From positions 1-34,081 of the forward strand of contig USML01000004.1 in the NCBI GenBank assembly GCA_900555855.1: a DNA stretch of 34,081 bases, written 5' to 3'. The notes beneath the pieces are model-generated. The model searched no databases, had not been told where the DNA came from, and saw only the letters and a list, made by a program, of their open reading frames with translations. Shown piece by piece: positions 9,061-16,696 of this stretch (position 1 is the first letter of the stretch; the number at the start of each line of letters is the position of its first letter). A program made the position numbers and the translations under genes. The stretch comes from an uncultured Eubacteriales bacterium (GTDB lineage: Bacteria; Bacillota; Clostridia; Oscillospirales; Butyricicoccaceae).

Positions 9061-9496
9061 CAAGCAGACGGCCCTGCGGGCCATGGAGGCCCAGGGGGCG
9101 GCGGACGCGCAGGCCTTCCGGGCGCGGGCTATTGCGCAGAGCCTGGACGGGACGGCCATCATCGCGGAGGAGGATAAGATCCCCGCCTGGCGGCAGGGGC
9201 CTTACAAGACCGTGGGTGCGCCGGTGCAGTATGAGGGACAGGTATATAAGGTCTGGCAGGCCCACGACAGCACGGGGAACGCCGGATGGAACCCCCGGGA
9301 CGCGGTGTCTCTCTTTGACATCTGCCACACCAAGGATCCCGGCAAGGCCAAGCCATATCAGGCCCCCAGCGGGAGCCGGGGGCTTTATCAGAAGGACGAA
9401 TGTATGGTGTGGACGGACGGGAAGATCTATGCCAGCACCATGGACAACAACGCCTATACCCCGGAGAGCTATGCGCAGGGGTGGACGGAAGTATGA
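9047..9496 (+). CDS. Phage protein with chitin/carbohydrate-binding-type module
   Basis: A 149-residue protein, probably starting at TTG 9047, nine bases after GAGGGAG and overlapping the previous stop. An ATG at 9083 gives a shorter form. The C-terminal half has spaced aromatic residues typical of carbohydrate-binding family 5/12 modules: VYKVWQAHDSTGNAGWNP, then a second unit with MVWTDGKIYAS and YAQGWTEV. These modules bind cell-wall sugars through exposed Trp and Tyr. In this place it probably helps host attachment or wall targeting. The family is suggested by the aromatic pattern, not proved. Confidence 0.6.
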   Translation: MTQFDKQTALRAMEAQGAADAQAFRARAIAQSLDGTAIIAEEDKIPAWRQGPYKTVGAPVQYEGQVYKVWQAHDSTGNAGWNPRDAVSLFDICHTKDPGKAKPYQAPSGSRGLYQKDECMVWTDGKIYASTMDNNAYTPESYAQGWTEV

Positions 9497-9518
9497 AAAA
9501 AGAAAGGATCGATCTGAA

Positions 9519-9956
9519 ATGAAAGAAAAAATCTGTATTCTTCTGGGGCTGATCGGCGGGGCGATCTCGGCGGCGTTCGGCGGGTGGAGCGGGGCCATGA
9601 CCACGCTTTTGCTGTGCATGGCCATCGACTACATCTCCGGCCTGATCGTGGCCGGTGTGTTTCACAAGAGCCGGAAAAGCGCCACCGGCGCGCTGGACAG
9701 CTTCGCCGGATGGAAGGGCCTGTGCCGCAAGGGCATGACGCTGCTCATCGTGCTGGTGGCTTACCGGCTGGATCTGGCGCTGGGCACCGGCTACATCCGC
9801 GACACCGTCACCATCGGCTTTATCGCCAACGAGGTGATCTCCATCACGGAAAACGCGGGTCTTATGGGCCTGCCCCTGCCTACGGTGATCCAGCGGGCCA
9901 TCGACCTGCTCCGGGGCCGGGCGGAGCCGGCGGAAAAGGACGGCGGGGACCAATGA
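9519..9956 (+). CDS. Phage holin (toxin secretion/phage lysis holin type)
   Basis: A 145-residue membrane protein from ATG 9519 with an AGAAAGGA site. Hydrophobic segments are clear: residues about 4-20, 25-48 (MTTLLLCMAIDYISGLIVAG), 70-88 and 95-115. The motif DYISGLIVAGVFHKSRKSATGA with a following GWKGLCRK is characteristic of the holin family found in Bacillota prophages. Holins accumulate in the host membrane and then open it at a set time to release the lytic enzyme. Its last bases overlap the next gene (ATGA), fitting a lysis cassette. Confidence 0.88.
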   Translation: MKEKICILLGLIGGAISAAFGGWSGAMTTLLLCMAIDYISGLIVAGVFHKSRKSATGALDSFAGWKGLCRKGMTLLIVLVAYRLDLALGTGYIRDTVTIGFIANEVISITENAGLMGLPLPTVIQRAIDLLRGRAEPAEKDGGDQ

Positions 9957-10771
9957 TCTATCCCATCGACCGGCCCATCCGCCGCTTTGCCGTGATCAGG
10001 CCCGGCATGCCCCTGCAGCAATGGCTGGCGCAGCAGCAGGACAAGCCGGATATTCTCTTCAACGCCAGCCTTTACAAAAGCGTCCGCCAGGGCATCGGCA
10101 CCCTTTACGAGGGCGGCAGGCTCACCCAGAACGCCGGCAGCGGCTGGGGCTTCGGCAATCTTCGGGGCCGGCCCGGGGCGGTGGCCTTCGGCACGCCCTT
10201 TGACGGCACCGCCTGGCAGGACTATCTCACCGGCTATTACGGCCTGATCCGGCAGGGCGAACGGTGCGATCCGCCCTGGGCGGACCGCTATGTGTTTGAC
10301 CAAAAGCACAGGCGCATCGCCTTCGGCCGGCTGGCAGACGGGCGGCTCTGCGTGGTGACCCATCCCGGCGCGGACATCGCGGCCTTCCGGGACTATGCCT
10401 GGAACGAGGGCTGCCGGGAGCTTTGCAATCTGGACGGCGGCGGCAGCGTGAGCCTTTATTGGCTGGGACGGCAGACGGAACAGTCCGGCCGCACGCCCTA
10501 CAACGCCGTGGCCATCTGGCTGGAGCCGGAGGAAGCTGCCGAAACAGAACCGGAAAAGGAGGAGAAGCTTTTGCAGGTAACTTGCACGAAAAAAACCGCC
10601 GTCTACACGGCGGAGGGCCGGCTGGAGCCGGGGCGGTACATCGCCGCGGGCGACCTTTGCCAGCTGGAGACCCGGCTGACCCCGGCGCTGCTGCTGCCCA
10701 TCACCTACCCGGCGGGCAGGGTGCAGCGGAGAGCCTACATCCGGGAGCTGGCAAATTTTTGCCGGGCGTGA
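9953..10771 (+). CDS. Phosphodiester glycosidase (NAGPA-like) domain protein
   Basis: A 272-residue protein whose ATG overlaps the holin stop (ATGA). The central domain has FNASLY near the start, a long loop with GSGWGF, and the motif ELCNLDGGGSVSLYWLGR followed by NAVAIW. NLDGGGS is the hallmark of phosphodiester alpha-GlcNAcase-like proteins, which cut sugar-phosphate diesters and could act on teichoic-acid-type polymers. The last ~80 residues form a separate, SH3-like region of unknown role. There is no signal peptide, so it would need the holin to exit. The motif is seen; wall degradation is inferred from its place between holin and peptidase. Confidence 0.75.
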   Translation: MIYPIDRPIRRFAVIRPGMPLQQWLAQQQDKPDILFNASLYKSVRQGIGTLYEGGRLTQNAGSGWGFGNLRGRPGAVAFGTPFDGTAWQDYLTGYYGLIRQGERCDPPWADRYVFDQKHRRIAFGRLADGRLCVVTHPGADIAAFRDYAWNEGCRELCNLDGGGSVSLYWLGRQTEQSGRTPYNAVAIWLEPEEAAETEPEKEEKLLQVTCTKKTAVYTAEGRLEPGRYIAAGDLCQLETRLTPALLLPITYPAGRVQRRAYIRELANFCRA

Positions 10772-11328
10772 TCCTGTACCGCCAGCGGGATCACGCGGCT
10801 GTGGCTTATCCCTCCCGGCGGCATCCGGCGGCCACCGTGGCCACCTCCGGCTGCGGGCCAACGGCGCTTTCCATGGTGCTGGCAAACCTGCTGGGGCTGG
10901 CGGTCTCTCCGGCGGAGACGGCGGCCTTCGCGCTGGAGCACGGAGCCCGGGCGGAGGGCGGCACCAATATGCGGCGGCTGGCGGCGCAGGCGGCGCTGCG
11001 CTGGCCCCTGACGGTGGCGGAAACCTGCGACACGGCGGAGCTGATCGCGGCGCTGCAGGGCGGGGCCATGGCCATCTGCAACACCGCCGGCGACCGGCCG
11101 GGGCGGAAGGGCGTCTTTTCCAGCGGCGGGCATTATGTGGTGGCGGCCGGCGGCGACGAACGGTGCCTGCTGGTGCTGGATCCGGGGATCTACCCGGGCA
11201 AATATAAGGCGCAGCACCGGGCCGAAGCCGTCACGGTCTTCGGGGACGCCCTGCTCTGCAGCCCAAAAACCCTGGAGCAGGACTGCGCGGGACGATCGCC
11301 CAGGTATTATATTTTCCGGAGGGGGTAA
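10768..11328 (+). CDS. C39-like papain-fold cysteine peptidase, probable lysis enzyme
   Basis: A 186-residue protein using GTG 10768, which overlaps the previous stop (GTGA). It has the papain-like layout of C39 family peptidases: TSGCGPTALSMVLANL (catalytic Cys in SGCG), SSGGHYVVAAGG (His) and LVLDPG (Asp). Such enzymes cut peptide bonds. In phages this family is found as a lysis or wall-peptide enzyme, which fits its position after holin and glycosidase genes. No ABC transporter is present, so a bacteriocin-processing role is unlikely. It is the last gene of the phage module here. Confidence 0.8.
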   Translation: MILYRQRDHAAVAYPSRRHPAATVATSGCGPTALSMVLANLLGLAVSPAETAAFALEHGARAEGGTNMRRLAAQAALRWPLTVAETCDTAELIAALQGGAMAICNTAGDRPGRKGVFSSGGHYVVAAGGDERCLLVLDPGIYPGKYKAQHRAEAVTVFGDALLCSPKTLEQDCAGRSPRYYIFRRG

Positions 11329-11352
11329 AAAACGCCGCCCGAAAGGGCGGCG
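11326..11352 (-). terminator. Hairpin with T tract on the - strand
   Basis: An 8 bp GC-rich stem, 11333-11340 paired with 11345-11352, loop GAAA, directly after the peptidase stop. The adjoining A run (11327-11332) becomes a T run when read on the - strand. It may end leftward transcripts and could weakly end the phage operon. Confidence 0.5.
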
Positions 11353-11397
11353 GGGATGGCATGGCGGAGCCCGCAAAGCGGGCAGAACCGGAAGAAA

Positions 11398-11427
11398 TTG
11401 ACAAAGCTCAGCGCGCTGTGCTATGAT
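11398..11427 (+). promoter_or_regulatory. Sigma-A type promoter for the small hydrophobic peptide
   Basis: TTGACA at 11398-11403, an 18-base spacer, and TATGAT at 11422-11427. This near-consensus promoter lies about 60 bases upstream of the small peptide gene. Confidence 0.75.
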
Positions 11428-11488
11428 GGGGACAGGCGCTGTCGTATACAGGCGGTCAGCCACTTCCCTTAGAGGGGAGGTGATGCGG

Positions 11489-11584
11489 ATGGGAAACGGG
11501 CGACGGGCGAGAGCCCTTCGTTTCGCGGTGTGCTTTCTCATGATCCTTGCGATCATGATATACATATCCCCAAAAGCGTGTTGA
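11489..11584 (+). CDS. Small hydrophobic peptide, type I toxin-like
   Basis: A 31-residue peptide, too short for ordinary gene calling. Start ATG 11489 lies eight bases after AGGGGAGG; an ATG at 11483 is too close to that site. The basic N-terminus (GNGRRARALR) is followed by one hydrophobic segment (FAVCFLMILAIMIYI) and a short polar tail. Membrane peptides of this form are the toxic product in type I toxin-antitoxin loci. It has its own near-consensus promoter, and an opposing consensus promoter downstream would produce RNA complementary to its 3' end. The arrangement is seen directly; toxicity is inferred. Confidence 0.65.
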   Translation: MGNGRRARALRFAVCFLMILAIMIYISPKAC

Positions 11585-11664
11585 CCGCTCGGCTGGTACC
11601 CAAGCGGTCAACATAGATTGACTGTTTAGCTTGAGGGCTGACCGTCTTACAACAGCGCCCTTCT
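11572..11664 (-). ncRNA. Predicted antisense RNA to the small-peptide mRNA
   Basis: A transcript starting about seven bases after the - strand -10 box would run from near 11664 leftward through the shared inverted repeat and over the 3' end of the peptide gene. The end near 11572 is set by the hairpin plus a CTTTT run on the - strand. Length would be about 90 bases, usual for a type I antitoxin RNA. Both ends are predictions. Confidence 0.5.
11580..11612. repeat. 10 bp inverted repeat shared by both convergent transcripts
   Basis: Perfect arms GTTGACCGCT (11580-11589) and AGCGGTCAAC (11603-11612) with a 13-base loop containing GGTACC. It covers the stop codon of the small peptide and would form a stem in both the mRNA and the antisense RNA. 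On the - strand it is followed by CTTTT, so it may end the antisense RNA. Confidence 0.75.
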
Positions 11665-11670
11665 AATTTC

Positions 11671-11698
11671 ATTATAGCCGGAAACGCCGTTTTGTCAA
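11671..11698 (-). promoter_or_regulatory. Consensus - strand promoter for the antisense RNA
   Basis: On the - strand: TTGACA (11698-11693), a 16-base spacer and TATAAT (11676-11671). Both boxes match consensus exactly, and no protein-coding gene follows leftward except the antisense of the small peptide. Confidence 0.75.
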
Positions 11699-11735
11699 GA
11701 ATGACAGGGTGGCTTTTTTGCCACAGCAAAAGGAA

Positions 11736-11770
11736 GATCGCGCCGCTTGTCTGACATAAGCGGCGCGATC
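11736..11770. terminator. 13 bp perfect hairpin, possible terminator or boundary
   Basis: Arms 11736-11748 and 11758-11770 pair perfectly around a nine-base loop. A second small hairpin (GTGGC/GCCAC around six T) lies at 11709-11724. There is no clear T run right after the large stem, so termination is only one option. Confidence 0.4.
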
Positions 11771-12114
11771 TCAAGCCAAACGGCTTTCTAAAGATGCCCG
11801 CCGCAGCCTTAGACGAATATCCTTATTGATTACAGAATACATCCACGGAGCCGTTTTGTCAATGGCTCCGGCATTTTCATTTTGCGACAAAAATCAACAG
11901 ACTTCGATACGGGGCGCAGATCAGAAGATTTGTTCTTGCTCTTTCAGCCGGATCGGCGGTCGGCCAATGGCCTGCAGCACGGCGTCCAGCCTGCCAGAGC
12001 ATCTGGAGGTCAGAAGCTGCGGCCGACACATGGTAATGTACTTCTGTTCCTGTTACGGCAGGAGGCCCCTGCAGCGCTGCGCGGTGCAGGAAAATAGGGG
12101 GGAGCGCCAGCCCC
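11771..12114. other. Stretch without a convincing gene
   Basis: About 340 bases. It holds a 7 bp hairpin (11846-11852 with 11864-11870) followed by a T-rich run, suggesting a weak terminator. A 37-codon - strand frame with CRPQLLTSRCSGRLDAVLQAIG (split here by the reader's caution: no good ribosome site) may be a relic. I see no RNA gene or promoter that I would defend. Confidence 0.4.
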
Positions 12115-12433
12115 TCACCAGCAGCTTAACGGGGAAATGTCTATGATCCTATCCGGCGGTATTTGAACACCGTTTTTCAGCAGAAGGATTTCTTCTGACG
12201 GCGCGCCAAAGGCCGTTGTATATGCTTTTGTAAGTAAATGTCCATTCTTCATAGCGCGGCGGAACCTGTCCATACCGCCGAACCACATCTTCGACCAGAT
12301 CATCCTCCCACCGGTATTCGCTCCGGTGCAGGAGCATCCTCTCCCATATTTGCGGGGCCACACCCGTCAGAGCAACTAATGTGTTCCATGCATTTTCCGA
12401 TGTTCGAATATCATATACCGGGGCACGCTTCAT
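12115..12433 (-). pseudogene. Small unknown gene with apparent one-base frameshift
   Basis: ATG at 12433 follows GGAGGTGAAGAAAT, a strong ribosome site. The first frame reads well (MKRAPVYDIRTSENAW, then RYEEWTFTYK) but ends in an unlikely tail at 12149. The neighbouring frame continues sensibly from the same point (AYTTAFGAPSEEILLLKNG) to a stop at 12115. Removing one base from the TTTT run at 12226-12229 joins them into one protein of about 105 residues. I recognise no family. It could be a broken gene, a sequencing slip in a short homopolymer, or a slippage site. The protein contains no membrane segment. Confidence 0.5.
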
Positions 12434-12506
12434 ATTTCTTCACCTCCGCCGTGCGATCCATCTCCTATACTTTACCACAAAATAAAGCCCTTGCAAACAG
12501 AAACCC

Positions 12507-12540
12507 CCGCAGGTGCGCAGCCCTGCGGTTTTGTGCTTTT
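12507..12540 (+). terminator. Hairpin with T-rich tail in the intergenic gap
   Basis: A 7 bp stem, 12507-12513 with 12522-12528, followed by TTTTGTGCTTTTT on the + strand. No + strand gene lies immediately upstream, so its role is unclear. The rest of 12434-12735 shows no convincing gene. Confidence 0.4.
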
Positions 12541-12728
12541 TACGCTTATGCGCCGGGCTCTGTCCCGCTGCAGAAAACGCCGCGCTCCACAGCAGGTCTT
12601 TTTTCCCCTTCAAATCGCCCTTTTCCGCTTTGCCGCAGCCTTATCCCGCACGAACAAATTGACAGCCGTTTATTTCTGGGCTATAATATTTTTAATTTTC
12701 ATTTGCAGCCGGGAGCTGCCTGTACCCC

Positions 12729-12757
12729 GGAAGAACGGCCGCTGAAAACAGCGGCCG
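12729..12757 (-). terminator. Terminator of the sigma-like gene
   Basis: A 9 bp stem, 12736-12744 with 12749-12757, loop of four bases, placed 14 bases past the stop of the - strand gene and followed on that strand by TTCTTCC. Position and stem strength support termination, though the T run is short. Confidence 0.6.
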
Positions 12758-12771
12758 CCCTGAAGTATCGT

Positions 12772-13659
12772 TTACTTGCTGAGATGCTTATTGGCCCGAT
12801 ACACGAGACGGCTGATCTGACCCGCGACCTGTTCCGCAGAGTTGGTGTCTGCCTTGAGGGATTTTTCGGTCAGCCTGTGATCCGCGATGATGCTGCGGAT
12901 CTGCGAGAGTTCGATCCCGTTCTGCTTGGCAGCCGCAAAGAGGATCTTGGCGAAGGTGCTGTCACAGCCCTCACGAATGATCCGCGCCGCCAAATCCCTG
13001 GGCTTGATGCCAAGATGGGTAACGCCAAGGCGGCACAGCACCTCGGCGGGACGCTTGCTGAGCCGGGCAGCCTCGCTAAGGATGGCTTCCCGCTTCTCGG
13101 CCCGCGCGCTTGCCTGCTTGTCCTTCAGCTTCTTCCTGAGCTCCATGAGAGTCTCCCGCTGGACACGCATGCGTTCGGGGTCGTATGTATCATCGCCGAT
13201 GACATCCTCATAGGTGTACGAATGATCGGCGCCGGTCCCCGTGACCGTTCCGTTCAGGGGCACAAATGTGATTTCCCTGGGCATACGCCGGAAATAATCG
13301 TTTGTCAGATTATTAGAGATTGCATGGCAGTAATTCTTTTGCTTCTCCAGCGGCTGACGCAGAACAAGGTCGAGCTTTTCGATGATCCGGATGGCGCAGT
13401 CAGTTTCAAGCTCATCCCTGGCGGCCGCGCCGCGGGCTTCCAGCACATCGATCTTTACCGCATTGCCGGGAAGGGGTTCCCCCTGGGCGTTTTTTCCGCT
13501 GGTTTTGGAGAGAAGCGCGAGGCGGCAGAAGCTTTTCAGCGCCAGCCAGAACTCCGTGTAGAGCGGCGGATCTGCCATCAGCGCGGCTTTGGTGGTGATT
13601 TCTTTCTCGTGGATGGTGTTCAGGAGATTAACGAATGTGGTGCAGGCAGCCTTTTTCAT
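12772..13659 (-). CDS. Sigma-70-like DNA-binding protein, divergent
   Basis: A 295-residue protein starting at ATG 13659, nine bases after GAGAGGAG. In the middle, KQKNYCHAISNNLTNDYFRR then ITFVPLNG and YEDVIGDDTYDPERM resemble the end of sigma-70 region 2 and the following linker (Asn-rich helix, DYxRR, then acidic xDPE). The C-terminal 120 residues are helical and basic (LRKKLKDKQASARAEKREA; LAARIIREG) and could include a helix-turn-helix. It is transcribed away from the STAND gene, across a 171-base divergent gap. I infer an alternative sigma factor or sigma-derived regulator; a plain helix-turn-helix regulator is the alternative. It has no membrane segment. Confidence 0.5.
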   Translation of the reverse strand: MKKAACTTFVNLLNTIHEKEITTKAALMADPPLYTEFWLALKSFCRLALLSKTSGKNAQGEPLPGNAVKIDVLEARGAAARDELETDCAIRIIEKLDLVLRQPLEKQKNYCHAISNNLTNDYFRRMPREITFVPLNGTVTGTGADHSYTYEDVIGDDTYDPERMRVQRETLMELRKKLKDKQASARAEKREAILSEAARLSKRPAEVLCRLGVTHLGIKPRDLAARIIREGCDSTFAKILFAAAKQNGIELSQIRSIIADHRLTEKSLKADTNSAEQVAGQISRLVYRANKHLSK

Positions 13660-13774
13660 GTTTGGGCGCTCCTCTCAATTTTATTTGAGGGAGGAGCCGC
13701 AAACACGATCCGCAGCTTGTCCTGCCCTCTGAGGAAAGGATAAGCCACCCAATATTTTTACAATAGGCCACGAC

Positions 13775-13799
13775 CATTCAAGTCTATTCATTTTGAATG
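13775..13799. promoter_or_regulatory. Inverted repeat in the divergent gap, operator candidate
   Basis: Arms CATTCAA (13775-13781) and TTGAATG (13793-13799) with an 11-base gap, 32 bases before the STAND ATPase start. The sequence around it is AT-rich, with TACAAT at 13759-13764. A dimeric regulator site is possible. Confidence 0.4.
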
Positions 13800-13830
13800 C
13801 GTTCCGATTTTTGCGAAAGGGGAGATTCTG

Positions 13831-16350
13831 ATGGAACAGAAAAAAGCATTGCCACTATCGGACTTGACACCGAATGATCTGCTGAATCTCTTTTATGCGC
13901 TCAAGGACTCGCCAACAAAGGATCACTTTTATACATACTTCAATGATATTCGTGAGGAATTGACAGGAAATCACTATGAAACTTCCCCCAGCAATATCAG
14001 AAGATGGATGAGTAAAAGAAATCGCATTAAAGGTCAAAATTTATCCAGAGCCATGGCCAAAGGCATCTTTATGGATATTCTTGGCGGCAAGGCCGCTCAA
14101 TCGATGGATTCCATCAAGCAGTTTTTGAAGGTTTTATATGGCTCCGGTTACGATGTTTCTGTTTACCAGGAAAGGATCAAACCTTTTTCGCTGAATGTTG
14201 CTGAAGCTTCGGCTTTTTTGGAAGAGTTGATATCTGATGTGGTTGATGCTGCATTTGGCATTCATACAGGCGGGGAAAGCCACGAAACCGCCGTTCCCGG
14301 CACGCTTTTACCATATTATTTTGCTGATACAGAGTTCGCCGATAAAGACAGTATTCTGCATAGGGAACGATTCATTGACGAAATTGCCCGCAATCTTTTG
14401 CCTGAGCGCGAAGGGAGCGAAATGCCTAAAAGAAATATTCTTATCTATGGGTTTGGCGGACACGGCAAAACTTCCGTGGCCAGAGTCCTTTATGGCTTGT
14501 TTCGAAATAAGATCCCGGCCATATACTCCTCGATCGGATGGATCGACTACAACGAATCCTTGAAGAATAGCATTCTAAATACAAGCGGTGTCGCTCTTTA
14601 TGATGAAGAGAAAAACGACCCTGAGCTGCGCTGGAAAAAAATAAAAGGCCTTCTCTGTTCTGAAGACCGCTCTTCTAAAATCCTTGTTTTTATTGATAAT
14701 GTTGATCAGAACGCATCCAAAGGTCAATTTCCGACCGAAGATGCAGAGCTGCAGTTCTTTGCGGATTGCCCTACGGTCAATCTTGTTTTAACCTCCAGGA
14801 TGGCTGCGCCGATCAGAGAGAATTCTGTTCGGGACTTTCCGATCCCCGTCTTAGATACAAAGGAATGTATCGACCTGTTTTACTACTATTGGAAGCCAAA
14901 AACACGCCGCGCTGAGGATATCAAGTATATAGAGGCCTTGATCGAAAGAGCGCATCATCATACCTTAGTCGTGGAAAAGATGGCGCGCAGCGCAAGATGC
15001 AAAGAGATCGCAGAATATTTAGAGGAGATTCAGAGCGTAGATTTCAATTTCTACTATTTTGACGGAGAAGACGATGTCAGTGCCGTCACTGAATTAGTCA
15101 AGCTTTTTGATTTGAAAACCAGAACGGATCGGCAGGCGCAAATCATGTGGGATTTTGCTGTCTTGCCGCAAATCAGACTTTCTTTCGCCGAAGCCAATCA
15201 TCTTCTGAATTACAAACAGTCTGATTTGCTTCCGCTTGTGGATGAAGGGTGGCTCGACTATAAAGGCGGATTTATTCTCCATCCTTTGATCAAAAAGGCA
15301 ATTCATTTTCAGGGGACCGCACCTCAGGGAACGCTTCAATTCCTGATAGATGCAGTAGAGACAAACACGCTTTTTTCGAAAGATGACAGCTATATAGAAA
15401 TCAACAGGAAGCTTAGTATTCTTGAGTATGCGGTGGGTGAGCTTGAAGAGGAAGCCCTATCGGGTACATTTTTCTTCAATCTTGGCATGATGGAATACAC
15501 TTATGCCAGAAAGCGCTTGGCAAGCATTGATTATCTGAACACGGCGCTGAAAAAATTTGAGCTGGAATCCCCTGATGATCTAAGCCGAATGGCCAATTTG
15601 AAATATCAAAGAGGCTATATCAAATCGACCACCCAGAAGTATCGTTCGGCCGCGAAAGAAGACCTTTATGAAGCTCTAAAAATATGGGACGCAAAGCCTG
15701 AATGGGAATATGAGGCCGATATGGCGAAAGACCATCTTGGGTATGTACTGTCTGATCAGCCAGAGCATTATGAAGAGGCTGAAAGCTATCTGCGGGCCGC
15801 GTGTTCCTCAAGAGAACGGCGCTTCAACAGGGATCCGTCAATTCAAAATCAGAAGGACTATGCAACAACTTGCGACAACCTCGGTTGTTTATTGATGGTT
15901 TCTGATCCGACTGCGCCGGATACCGGAGCATATTTGGAGAAGGCGCTGCATATTCGGGACTCCATTCTCGATCAGATAGGCGGCAACGAAACGGATGTTG
16001 CATGGACAGCCTTTAACTACGGAAAATATCTGTTCTATGTCAAGCACGATTTGCCCGGCGCTGAAAGAAATTTGTCTCGGTCGCTTACTTTGAGAAGAGA
16101 GCAGAATAGAATCTGCAAGGGGTTTTATTCTACCAATGTTATCTTTACAGATGTTACTCTCGCTAAGATATTGAGCTATGATCCGTCCCGCATAGACGAT
16201 GTGTCTGACTTGCTGAAGGAAGCTCTGCAGCTTAAAAAAGATTTAGACGCCGAGCACCTTGGATTCTTCAATGATGAGATCAAACAGGATATCGCGTATT
16301 TGCAGCAATTCATAGCGCAGAACCGATCGGACAAGGGAACGCACATTTGA
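13831..16350 (+). CDS. STAND/NB-ARC-like ATPase with TPR-like C-terminus
   Basis: An 839-residue protein from ATG 13831 after AAAGGGGAG. Residues 1-180 are helical with no family I know. A P-loop (GFGGHGKT, residues 207-214) and Walker B (ILVFIDNVDQ, D289) followed by NLVLTSRM mark a STAND-class NTPase, where the LTSR motif acts as sensor. From about residue 500, repeated helix pairs (for example EEAESYLRAACSSRERRF and GAYLEKALHIRDSIL) look like TPRs, the usual ligand-sensing part. STAND proteins oligomerise on sensing a trigger; in bacteria many act in phage defence or regulation. No nuclease or TIR domain is visible. The gene is much AT-richer than its neighbours, suggesting separate acquisition. 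It ends before a strong terminator. Confidence 0.8.
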   Translation: MEQKKALPLSDLTPNDLLNLFYALKDSPTKDHFYTYFNDIREELTGNHYETSPSNIRRWMSKRNRIKGQNLSRAMAKGIFMDILGGKAAQSMDSIKQFLKVLYGSGYDVSVYQERIKPFSLNVAEASAFLEELISDVVDAAFGIHTGGESHETAVPGTLLPYYFADTEFADKDSILHRERFIDEIARNLLPEREGSEMPKRNILIYGFGGHGKTSVARVLYGLFRNKIPAIYSSIGWIDYNESLKNSILNTSGVALYDEEKNDPELRWKKIKGLLCSEDRSSKILVFIDNVDQNASKGQFPTEDAELQFFADCPTVNLVLTSRMAAPIRENSVRDFPIPVLDTKECIDLFYYYWKPKTRRAEDIKYIEALIERAHHHTLVVEKMARSARCKEIAEYLEEIQSVDFNFYYFDGEDDVSAVTELVKLFDLKTRTDRQAQIMWDFAVLPQIRLSFAEANHLLNYKQSDLLPLVDEGWLDYKGGFILHPLIKKAIHFQGTAPQGTLQFLIDAVETNTLFSKDDSYIEINRKLSILEYAVGELEEEALSGTFFFNLGMMEYTYARKRLASIDYLNTALKKFELESPDDLSRMANLKYQRGYIKSTTQKYRSAAKEDLYEALKIWDAKPEWEYEADMAKDHLGYVLSDQPEHYEEAESYLRAACSSRERRFNRDPSIQNQKDYATTCDNLGCLLMVSDPTAPDTGAYLEKALHIRDSILDQIGGNETDVAWTAFNYGKYLFYVKHDLPGAERNLSRSLTLRREQNRICKGFYSTNVIFTDVTLAKILSYDPSRIDDVSDLLKEALQLKKDLDAEHLGFFNDEIKQDIAYLQQFIAQNRSDKGTHI

Positions 16351-16377
16351 AATTGCCGGCAATCCCTCTGAAAAGAG

Positions 16378-16411
16378 GACCTCAGATTTCACTCTGAGGT
16401 CTTTTTTCTTT
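16378..16411 (+). terminator. Strong intrinsic terminator after the STAND gene
   Basis: A 9 bp stem, 16378-16386 with 16393-16401, loop of six bases, then TTTTTTCTTTT. It separates the STAND gene from the ubiquitin-like operon, so the latter needs its own promoter. Confidence 0.85.
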
Positions 16412-16521
16412 TGCCCGGAAAAAGGCGGGTTTGGGGCGGCTCCCTGCGCGGCAAAGCGCCGATGGGCCGCGCCTGCGGCCGCGAAAATCCGCCGCTCTTT
16501 TTTGCCGCCGGAACCGCAAAA

Positions 16522-16563
16522 GTGGAGAATTCTCCGGCGCCCCGTATACAGAGACAGAAGACA
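16522..16563 (+). promoter_or_regulatory. Promoter-like element, copy 1 (before the ubiquitin-like operon)
   Basis: Contains GTGGAGA (16522-16528), CCGGCG, CCGTAT (16542-16547), CAGAGACA and GACAG. The same boxes in the same order occur at 27003-27046, before the second gene group. GTGGAGA plus CGTATA resembles the two boxes of ECF-type promoters, but spacing differs by two bases between copies. The surrounding gap 16412-16696 is GC-rich, with a GGCCGC hairpin at about 16471-16486, and would give a leader of about 135 bases. I see no sigma-A promoter here. Confidence 0.5.
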
Positions 16564-16696
16564 GCCGCAGCCCCCAACCGCCCTTGTCCTCCCGCCCGAT
16601 GAGCGCCAGACGGCAACTGGCCGAAACTGCCGCAGCAATGACCGCCGCCGCAGTCGTGGGAAGCCACAAATTCATAAAACAAAGGAGATTAAAGCT

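Noticed and set aside
12238..13743. 501-codon + strand open frame across the sigma-like gene
   Set aside because: It crosses two hairpins and the intergenic gap, has no ribosome site, and the - strand gene has a strong one.
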